This document shows, piece by piece, positions 15,449-20,619 of a DNA stretch of 20,619 nt. This DNA comes from Candidatus Anoxychlamydiales bacterium. GTDB taxonomy: Bacteria; Chlamydiota; Chlamydiia; Chlamydiales; SM23-39. The stretch lies in the NCBI GenBank assembly GCA_011064865.1, contig JAAKFX010000015.1:1-20619 (forward strand), given 5' to 3'. Under the pieces are notes generated by a model. It saw nothing but the letters and a program-made list of their open reading frames with translations, ran no database searches and was not told where the DNA came from. Positions within the stretch are counted from its first letter, which is position 1. Each line of letters opens with the position of its first letter. Position numbers and translations under genes: made by a program.

Positions 15449-16813
15449 ATGAAAATACTCAATAAACGAGAAGGATGGAAATCTAGAACAGGATTTATTT
15501 TTGCAGCTTTAGGCTCTGCAGTTGGCCTTGGGAGTATTTGGAGGTTTCCTTATGTTGTTGGACAAAACGGTGGCGGCGCATTTATCCTTCTATATCTTAT
15601 TTTTTTAGCAATAATAGGCTTTCCTATATTAATTGCCGAAATAGTCATTGGTAGAACTTCTCAATCTAGCCCTTATGGAGCTTTTAAGCTGCTCGGTAAA
15701 AATAAGTTTTGGGGCTACTCTGGCAAAGGGGTGATTTTTACAGGGCTTATTATTAGCTCTTTTTATAGCGTTATCGCAGGCTATATGCTTGGTTATTTGA
15801 TAGAAGCTATTTTCGGAAATCTAAATTTTTCTACAGGAGCCGAGGCTTTTTCTCATTTTGATAAACTCAGCTCTTCTTATATATGGTCTGTTGGTTATCA
15901 CTTTCTGTTTATGGCTCTCTCCATTTTAATTTTATTTTTGGGAGTTAGAAAGGGGATTGAGCAAAAAAGTAAAATAATGATGCCTCTTTTGATTGTAGTC
16001 GTAATTATATTGGTTATTAAAGGACTAACTCTCCCATCTGCCTCTAAAGGTGTTAAATTCCTGCTCTCCCCAGATTTCAAATCAATTACTCCGGCTGGAA
16101 TATTGATGGCTCTTGGTCAAGCTTTTTTTTCTCTGAGTTTGGGACAAGGTACTATGGTTACGTATGGTAGTTACTTATCAAAAAAAGAAGACATTCCAAA
16201 TAGCTGTTTTCCTGTCGTTTTATTAAATACTATTATTGCTCTTTTAATCGGTATTGCTGTTTTTACCATAGTGTTTTCTCAAGATTTAGCGCCAACTGCA
16301 GGATCATCATTAATTTTTGAAACTCTGCCATTTGTTTTTACTAAAATGAAATGGGGCTATATTTTAGCTATTTTATTTTTTCTATTAGTAACTCTCGCTG
16401 CTTTAACATCTGAGATCTCAGCTTTAGAGCCTTTTATCTCATATTTAATAGATGAGAAAGGCTGGAGACGAAAAAAAGCATCCATTTTTACAGGTATTAT
16501 AGCCTTTTTAATCGGTATACCATCAGCTCTATCTTTTAATCTTTTAAAAAGATTTACCATTTTTGGAGCTAATTTTTTTGATGCTATTTCATTTTTATCT
16601 ATAAATATTTTGGTGCCATTAGGTGGGCTTTTAGCTGTTGTTTTAGTTTCATATATATGGGGTATAAAAAAAGCATTTGAGCATTTAAAAGTATCTAAAA
16701 AAGCCTTTTTTCATCATAGGCCATGGGTTGCTTTTTATTTTAAAATTTGTCTGAAATACATATCTCCTATTTTAATTATTTTAATTCTACTTAATCTTTT
16801 AGGCATTTTTTGA
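15449..16813 (+). CDS. Neurotransmitter:sodium symporter (NSS/SNF) family transporter
   Basis: This Na+-dependent inner-membrane carrier, probably for an amino acid, has 454 residues and about 11 helices with the LeuT fold. Helix 1 is GSAVGLGSIWRFPYVVGQNGG (22-42). Helix 6 is GQAFFSLSLGQGTMVTYGSY (223-242). The Na2-site residues T320 and S321 are present in AALTSEIS. At the Na1 site the usual Asn of GLGN is Ser29, and the LeuT Thr254 equivalent is Ser228. I choose the ATG at 15449; an in-frame TTG at 15437 adds four residues and has no ribosome binding site either. Two very small membrane-protein genes follow, the first after 33 bases, and may be expressed with it. It is divergent from the permease-glmS unit. 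Confidence 0.92.
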   Translation: MKILNKREGWKSRTGFIFAALGSAVGLGSIWRFPYVVGQNGGGAFILLYLIFLAIIGFPILIAEIVIGRTSQSSPYGAFKLLGKNKFWGYSGKGVIFTGLIISSFYSVIAGYMLGYLIEAIFGNLNFSTGAEAFSHFDKLSSSYIWSVGYHFLFMALSILILFLGVRKGIEQKSKIMMPLLIVVVIILVIKGLTLPSASKGVKFLLSPDFKSITPAGILMALGQAFFSLSLGQGTMVTYGSYLSKKEDIPNSCFPVVLLNTIIALLIGIAVFTIVFSQDLAPTAGSSLIFETLPFVFTKMKWGYILAILFFLLVTLAALTSEISALEPFISYLIDEKGWRRKKASIFTGIIAFLIGIPSALSFNLLKRFTIFGANFFDAISFLSINILVPLGGLLAVVLVSYIWGIKKAFEHLKVSKKAFFHHRPWVAFYFKICLKYISPILIILILLNLLGIF

Positions 16814-16846
16814 TATATATCAAATTTAAATACTAAAAGATGAAAA

Positions 16847-17110
16847 ATGGCATTTTTTAAAAACTTTATAGTTGTTGTTATCTTAGTCGGGATTTTAACC
16901 AGAATTGCTTATTATCTCTATGCTAGAAAAGTAAAAAAAGATACCTCGGTTTTCTTAGCCTTTTTTACCGTCGGTATAATAATTCTGCCTATCGTTACAA
17001 TAATACTTGGTTTTGATATTGCCATCTCAGAATATGTTGTAGCTTTAATCGTCTGGCTACTTTTTGATATTATGAGAGTAAAAATTAACTCAAAAAACAT
17101 AAAAAAATGA
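16847..17110 (+). CDS. Small unknown membrane protein, three predicted helices
   Basis: The 87-residue protein is almost wholly hydrophobic, with helices at about 6-26, 36-56 and 60-77, separated by a basic loop (YARKVKKDT) and ending in a lysine/asparagine tail. I do not recognise the family. It starts 33 bases after the NSS transporter stop, and its own stop overlaps the next ATG (ATGA at 17107-17110). The three genes therefore form a likely operon. Known precedents (MetS with the NSS transporter MetP) show that small membrane subunits can partner NSS carriers, so an accessory subunit is one idea; no sequence similarity to MetS is claimed. Confidence 0.7.
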   Translation: MAFFKNFIVVVILVGILTRIAYYLYARKVKKDTSVFLAFFTVGIIILPIVTIILGFDIAISEYVVALIVWLLFDIMRVKINSKNIKK

Positions 17111-17367
17111 CAATACTAATATTTGTTATTGAATGGCTTGTAGCTTTTTTTATAATTTGGGGACTTAATTCAGGTCTGAATAATCTTTTTATAAAAAGAA
17201 TAAATCCTGTAATGGCAAGTGTTGTTACATTTATAATTATTGGCTTTATAGGTTTTTTTATATCTCCTTATGTAATTTCTTTTCCCTATCCAGCTCTAAT
17301 GTATATTCCAATTGCTTTGTTTTTCCTTGTTGTAACGCTTTTCAAAATTTTAAAACCTAAGCCTTAA
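17107..17367 (+). CDS. Small unknown membrane protein, translationally coupled to the preceding gene
   Basis: The 86-residue protein has three hydrophobic segments (about 3-21, 36-57 and 63-82) and a short basic loop (FIKRINP) at 28-34. The ATG overlaps the preceding stop as ATGA, so translation is probably coupled and the two small proteins are probably made in equal amounts. This is consistent with a heteromeric membrane complex, possibly with the NSS transporter. The family is not recognised. The last codons (KPKP, stop) lie inside a 15-bp tandem repeat that continues past the stop. Confidence 0.68.
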   Translation: MTILIFVIEWLVAFFIIWGLNSGLNNLFIKRINPVMASVVTFIIIGFIGFFISPYVISFPYPALMYIPIALFFLVVTLFKILKPKP

Positions 17368-17403
17368 AAGACCAAGCCTTAAAAGACCAAGTCTTAAAAA
17401 GCC
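17359..17403 (+). repeat. 15-bp tandem repeat spanning the 3' end of a gene
   Basis: Two identical units AAGCCTTAAAAGACC (17359-17373 and 17374-17388) are followed by a third unit, AAGTCTTAAAAAGCC, and a decayed fourth up to about 17416. The first unit contains the stop codon of the 86-residue membrane protein, and every unit carries the same TAA in that frame. The array also reaches the stop codon of the convergent zinc-ribbon gene. It looks like local slippage duplication. Confidence 0.8.
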
Positions 17404-17726
17404 TAGCTCTTAAATAGAGAATCAAATGATGTATCATCATATGAATCATCCTCATCTTCAAATAACTTTTTAGATATATCTTTTTTATCTTTTGTTTTAG
17501 CGTCATCTAATGACTCTTTAAATTTGAAATCTTCACAAAAATTATACTTTTCTCTATCTCTTACATATTCTGTATTAGGAACTACACAATCATTTGGTTT
17601 TCCAATGCTATAATATTTGCAGTTTTTGCAAACATGAAGATCTACTTCACAAAAAAAACAAGTCTGTTTAAAACCTATTTTTTTACTCGGCAGATCTAAT
17701 TTTTTTTTGCATTTGAAACAATACAT
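17403..17726 (-). CDS. Small eight-cysteine zinc-ribbon protein
   Basis: The protein has 107 residues from the ATG at 17726; an upstream TTG at 17744 would add six residues and is unlikely. Cysteines sit as C3-x2-C6 and C23-x2-C26, then C33-x2-C36, C47 and C64 within HVCKNCKYY...KPNDCVVPNTEYVRDREKYNFCEDF, enough for two zinc sites. The pattern NxC-x-xPxxExVxDREKxNFCxxF is a widespread small bacterial family without known function, recalled rather than searched. The C-terminal 40 residues are acidic and disordered (EDEDDSYDD). It lies 32 bases after the Inc-like gene on the same strand, so co-transcription is possible. It could be a nucleic-acid-binding or redox protein. Confidence 0.72.
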   Translation of the reverse strand: MYCFKCKKKLDLPSKKIGFKQTCFFCEVDLHVCKNCKYYSIGKPNDCVVPNTEYVRDREKYNFCEDFKFKESLDDAKTKDKKDISKKLFEDEDDSYDDTSFDSLFKS

Positions 17727-17758
17727 ATAAAAATTCAATCCCAATCAAAAAATTTCAT

Positions 17759-18427
17759 TTATTTTTTTCCGCCTGCTCGAGCTCTATGAACTGCACCTGA
17801 TCTATCTTCTCTAATAACTTCACGGTTTGGAGCTCTTCCTCCTAATGTATCTGTTACAAAATCTCCTCTTCTAGCTTCGCTTGCAGCTGCTGAAGATCTT
17901 GTATCAGTGGATGTGCGGGGTAGTGGACTAGCTGGACTACCTGAGGAAGATACAGAAGATCCTCTCCAATCAGCAGATTCTCTTGAAGATGCCGATCCGT
18001 TTACACCTACAGGTGCTCTTGGACCGCTTTCGGTTTGTCTAACTCGGCGATGTTCTACATGAGATCCATCTCTATGAGGATAGTCTCTTCTATTTTCTCT
18101 TCTGGAAGGAAGATCGTCAGATGTTCTAACTCGACCTTTTCTAAATATATCAAAAAATGTTGAAACGTATCTTGTTCTACCATGTGAAAGTTCTGAATCT
18201 CGGCTAGAACCATCTGAAGAAGGCCTTTTGAGATTGAATAAACTAAGCAAAATCACTATCGTAGCTGCAATACCAGTTGCAACTTCTGGTACAAAGAAAA
18301 TATATGATGCAATAATTGCAATAGCTCCAAGTGCAACTTTTATAATTTTTGCAGAAGAATTTGATGTTTCTGGTCGCGCTTTAAATGTTACTGGATCTGC
18401 AAAAAATCCTCTTACTTTACTTGCCAT
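17759..18427 (-). CDS. Inc-like membrane protein with disordered Ser/Arg-rich tail
   Basis: The 222-residue protein has a hydrophilic N-terminus (1-26) without a cleavable signal. It then has a bilobed hydrophobic domain of two helices (about 27-46 and 48-66) joined by VPEVA, and a roughly 155-residue low-complexity tail rich in Ser, Arg, Gly and Asp. A closely spaced helix pair of about 40 residues next to a long cytosolic-type tail is the hallmark layout of chlamydial inclusion-membrane proteins secreted by type III systems. A plain inner-membrane protein is the alternative. AAGGAG 6 bases before the ATG is a near-ideal ribosome binding site. The tail is visibly richer in G+C and in CG-containing arginine codons than the neighbours. 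It follows the secreted-protein gene by 16 bases. Confidence 0.6.
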   Translation of the reverse strand: MASKVRGFFADPVTFKARPETSNSSAKIIKVALGAIAIIASYIFFVPEVATGIAATIVILLSLFNLKRPSSDGSSRDSELSHGRTRYVSTFFDIFRKGRVRTSDDLPSRRENRRDYPHRDGSHVEHRRVRQTESGPRAPVGVNGSASSRESADWRGSSVSSSGSPASPLPRTSTDTRSSAAASEARRGDFVTDTLGGRAPNREVIREDRSGAVHRARAGGKK

Positions 18428-18443
18428 TTTTTACTCCTTAATT

Positions 18444-19136
18444 TTATTCAATTCTTGTCGCTCTAATTTCTTCTAATCGAGGTGTATTTATTAAGATGTT
18501 ATCATATGGGGATTTGATCCATCCTTTTTTGTTGGTTCCAATAACAATTGCCTGTATTGATTCCCATTTAGCTAATAAAGATTTTTGAGATGGATCACAT
18601 TTCCACAGTGAGTTATCTGTTAAAATGATTTCACATGTTGTCGGATTTATTGCAGCTATGAGAAGTGTCTTTTGATTCTCTAGAATAGGACCTAGATTTA
18701 GAGCAACTTCAATCGAAGTATTCCTTTTGATATTAATCATTTTATATCTATATCCATGAAAATATGATAAATATGAATCATTTTTTACTACTAAAATAGG
18801 TTGATCTTCTTTCCATAAAAATGCTTCTTTTGCATAACCAGTTCTTATTTTCCATTGAGATCCATCTTCAATTACTAAATAATCACCTAAAACAGAGACT
18901 CCAATAATATTGTGAGTAAAATGATTCAAGATTAAAGGTGGATATGAATTTTCAAGCCTAAATGGATTTTTATTGTTTTGAGATATAGATATTTCTTTTT
19001 CTTCTTGTTTTAACATCTCTTTTATCTCTTCTTTAGAGAGTTTATAAGAGCCTACTTCAGCTCTAGTTTCATTTGCAAAAGTAGTTGAAAGTGCAAATAA
19101 TAAAATGATCATAAGATATTTTGTTATAGCTTTCAT
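18444..19136 (-). CDS. Unknown secreted protein with duplicated domain
   Basis: The 230-residue protein has a signal peptide (1-21, likely cleaved after TFA). A polar, lysine/glutamate-rich linker (about 25-60) precedes two related copies of a roughly 60-residue unit. Copy one (86-146) reads LVIEDGSQWKI, then FLWKEDQPILVVKN, then YRYKMINIKRNTSIEVAL. Copy two (168-228) reads IILTDNSLWKC, then LAKWESIQAIVIGTN, then YDNILINTPRLEEIRATRI. Aromatic and D-x-S-x-W-K positions align. Predicted location is the periplasm or outside the cell. The family is not firmly recognised. AAGGAG lies 7 bases before the ATG. The Inc-like gene follows after 16 bases. Confidence 0.65.
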   Translation of the reverse strand: MKAITKYLMIILLFALSTTFANETRAEVGSYKLSKEEIKEMLKQEEKEISISQNNKNPFRLENSYPPLILNHFTHNIIGVSVLGDYLVIEDGSQWKIRTGYAKEAFLWKEDQPILVVKNDSYLSYFHGYRYKMINIKRNTSIEVALNLGPILENQKTLLIAAINPTTCEIILTDNSLWKCDPSQKSLLAKWESIQAIVIGTNKKGWIKSPYDNILINTPRLEEIRATRIE

Positions 19137-19194
19137 AAAAATACTCCTTTTTTAAAAATGGCTCAGATAATGATGAGTTTAGATTTTTTTTTCA

Positions 19195-19214
19195 ATTGAA
19201 ATTAAAATTTCAAT
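19195..19214. promoter_or_regulatory. Perfect 9-bp dyad between divergent envelope genes
   Basis: ATTGAAATT (19195-19203) and AATTTCAAT (19206-19214) are perfect inverted repeats around AA. A nested 10-bp palindrome, TTCAATTGAA, lies at 19191-19200, giving three alternating TTCAAT/ATTGAA elements. The dyad sits between the secreted-protein gene (minus, start 19136) and the PagL-like gene (plus, start 19243), 29 bases before the latter, where an operator for both could act. Confidence 0.45.
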
Positions 19215-19242
19215 AAAAATCATGATTCTATAAAATATTGAC

Positions 19243-19722
19243 ATGATATATAAGAAATTTATTTTGTTGATTTTATTTTTTTTTTCGTCTTACTGCTATG
19301 CAGAAGAGAAAAACTTGCTCTATTTAGGCGCGGGGATAAATAATTTTAGAAGACCTAATTCTAGATCTACATCCTTTAGAGCAGAGTTTAAATCTAAATA
19401 TAGCAAATGGATGTTCCACCCTATCTTAGGAGCATCTGTAACTACAAAAAAACAAGTTTATGCCTACGGTGGTGTCTCTTTAGATCTGCATCCCAATCCT
19501 CACTTTGTAATAGCTCCTAATTTTGCCGCTGGCTACTATAATAAAGGTGATGGTAAGGATTTAGGCTTTCCTTTAGAGTTTAGATCAGGCATTGAAGCCG
19601 CTATTGAATTTTCAAATCAATTTAGATTTGGTGTACATATCTCTCATACATCTAATGCATCAATAGGTAGAAAAAATCCAGGTTTGGAAACTATTATAGC
19701 TTTTATAGCTATCCCTTTTTAA
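19243..19722 (+). CDS. pagL: Lipid A 3-O-deacylase, PagL family (acyloxyacyl hydrolase)
   Basis: This outer-membrane esterase is predicted to remove the 3-linked acyl chain of lipid A. The 159 residues begin with a signal peptide (1-20, cleavage after CYA) and form a small beta-barrel ending in F. The catalytic triad of Pseudomonas PagL (His126, Ser128, Glu140) is matched in spacing by H135, S137 and E149 in SHTSNASIGRKNPGLE. The preceding GYYNKGDGKDLGFPLEFRSGIE (97-118) is also typical of the family. No ribosome binding site precedes the ATG, and a TATAAA box (19229-19234) lies only 8 bases upstream, which suggests a leaderless message. Its TAA overlaps the stop of the convergent gene within TTAA. 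Confidence 0.82.
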   Translation: MIYKKFILLILFFFSSYCYAEEKNLLYLGAGINNFRRPNSRSTSFRAEFKSKYSKWMFHPILGASVTTKKQVYAYGGVSLDLHPNPHFVIAPNFAAGYYNKGDGKDLGFPLEFRSGIEAAIEFSNQFRFGVHISHTSNASIGRKNPGLETIIAFIAIPF

Positions 19723-20619
19723 AATGTATATTCAGCAGATATTATTCCAGCTTTGAAGCTTGTTGCATTACCATGTATTGAAAAATGAGCCCCTGCTAAA
19801 ACTCCAAGGTTTGCTGAAAAATTATACTCAAGTGCTGGTGCTATAGATGTTTGATGGCTAGATGGATTTGTGCTGCTAGCAGCTGTGCCATCTGGATTTG
19901 TACCAGCTGTTCCTTTAAATGTTGTTTTAGCACTTCGAACATGTACAAAATCAGATGCTAATACCCATCTTTGTGTAAAACTAAATTCAAAAGCTAGAAT
20001 TCCATTAAAAGTGCCACCTGGTGATACTTTGCCATTAGTGTTTGTTCCTCCTCCATATGCATTTAAGTTTTTTATTCTTGTTTTAACTGAATGGGTATAT
20101 CCCGCATTTATTCTCCATCTAATTGGATGTGCTTTGAACCAATAGACAACTTTGCCTATTAGCAAATTCGCTATCGTCTCATAAGAGCCCGACCCACTCG
20201 CATCAATCCCTAACTTATTAGGGTTTAGATTTTTATATTTACCTGTTGGAAAACTCTCAATTACAGTTACCCTTATAGATGGTATAGCTGTAAAATCTTT
20301 TTCTTTTAATAGCTGAAATCCTAGTTTTACACTAGTATCTCCAACTTCAAAAGATTTTGTCCCCGATTTATCTTTATAAAATGCTTGAGCCTCAGCTGTA
20401 ATATCAAACCAGGTAGTAATTCCTCCTTGTAATTCTACATATGGTTGAAATGTAAATGTATCTCCTATAGATTGTTGTCCCCAAGCCTTATTAAAAGCTC
20501 CAGGAGTATCTCTGAAAAATAGATATGGTTGAATATTTACAAGCCCTTTTCCTATATTATTAGCATTATCTGCAATCAGAGGTCCAGTATACCAAGGTAT
20601 GTAATCTCTTTGATCTTGA
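19719..20619 (-). CDS. Outer-membrane beta-barrel-like protein, 5' end outside window
   Basis: The frame is open from the stop at 19719 to the right edge, about 299 residues; the N-terminus with any signal peptide is missing. No ATG start fits inside: a TTG near 20165 is an internal Leu in ANLLIGKVVYWF. The visible part begins PWYTGPLIADNANNIGKGLVNIQPYLFF. It alternates short amphipathic strands with turns (GGITTWFDITAEAQAFY, VGDTSVKLGFQLL, RWRINAGYTH, WVLASDFVHVRS) and ends SAEYTF, with a terminal Phe typical of BAM-assembled barrels. The WYTGPL...NIQPYLF opening recalls uncharacterised transporter-like outer-membrane proteins of chlamydia-like bacteria and Legionella (from memory). One loop is rich in Gly, Thr, Asn and Ser (GTAGTNPDGTAASSTNPSS). 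Substrate unknown. Confidence 0.72.
   Translation of the reverse strand, partial: QDQRDYIPWYTGPLIADNANNIGKGLVNIQPYLFFRDTPGAFNKAWGQQSIGDTFTFQPYVELQGGITTWFDITAEAQAFYKDKSGTKSFEVGDTSVKLGFQLLKEKDFTAIPSIRVTVIESFPTGKYKNLNPNKLGIDASGSGSYETIANLLIGKVVYWFKAHPIRWRINAGYTHSVKTRIKNLNAYGGGTNTNGKVSPGGTFNGILAFEFSFTQRWVLASDFVHVRSAKTTFKGTAGTNPDGTAASSTNPSSHQTSIAPALEYNFSANLGVLAGAHFSIHGNATSFKAGIISAEYTF

Noticed and set aside
17403..17744. TTG start at 17744 for the zinc-ribbon protein
   Set aside because: The ATG at 17726 begins directly at the first Cys-x2-Cys motif, and the extra six residues have no support.
18228..18476. 82-residue plus-strand frame over the start of the Inc-like gene
   Set aside because: Antisense to the hydrophobic domain and its strong AAGGAG start; no independent evidence.
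19719..20165. 148-residue protein starting at 20165
   Set aside because: The start would be a TTG in the middle of a longer open frame whose upstream translation continues the same beta-strand pattern; treated as part of a larger partial gene.
1..20619. tRNA, rRNA, insertion sequence, integrase or prophage genes
   Set aside because: None recognised by eye on either strand; short structured RNAs could still be missed without a covariance-model scan.

Overview
The window is a strongly AT-rich stretch (roughly 30% G+C by eye) of a bacterial chromosome with tightly packed genes and an outer membrane. The best guess for the source is a chlamydia-related, host-dependent bacterium. Reasons: the IspH, GlmS and FbaB proteins look, from memory, close to chlamydial homologues (for example the IspH C-terminus EDVVFALPKEL and the GlmS C-terminus RNLAKTVTVE). 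There is also an oligopeptide uptake operon, several importers for host metabolites, and two proteins with a bilobed hydrophobic domain like that of inclusion-membrane proteins. This assignment is inferred and was not tested by a search; Dependentiae or other AT-rich endosymbionts remain possible.

Layout. 1-535 (-): 5' part of an unknown gene with a paired hydrophobic domain. 692-1627 (+): ispH (isoprenoid precursor synthesis). 1564-5204 (-): oppB-oppC-oppD-oppF transporter operon without oppA, whose last gene runs into the 3' end of ispH. 5255-6565 (+): rimO. 6681-9128 (+): a sugar porter followed by the class I aldolase fbaB, a plausible sugar uptake and glycolysis pair. 9129-9376: intergenic region with a 33-bp-phased half-site array, a perfect 12-bp inverted repeat and a near-consensus sigma70 promoter, all in front of an AAA_14/DUF4143 ATPase (9377-10504, +). 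15294-10514 (-): amino-acid permease, glmS and an AsmA-like envelope protein, probably one transcription unit. 15449-17367 (+): an NSS-family Na+ symporter followed by two tiny membrane proteins, the last two overlapping by ATGA. 17726-17403 (-): an eight-cysteine zinc-ribbon protein. 19136-17759 (-): a secreted protein with a duplicated domain and an Inc-like Ser/Arg-rich membrane protein. 19243-19722 (+): a PagL-type lipid A deacylase. 19719-20619 (-): the 3' part of an outer-membrane beta-barrel-like protein that stays open to the window edge.

Themes. Most genes serve nutrient capture (peptides, sugar, two amino-acid-type carriers) and envelope building or remodelling (GlmS, AsmA-like, PagL, beta-barrel protein). 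The least explained element is the regulatory array in front of the DUF4143 ATPase. Two carriers have substitutions at ion-coupling positions: Asn in place of the proton-coupling Asp in the sugar porter, and Ser in place of the Na1-site Asn in the NSS transporter. No rRNA, tRNA, CRISPR array, insertion sequence or integrase was seen.
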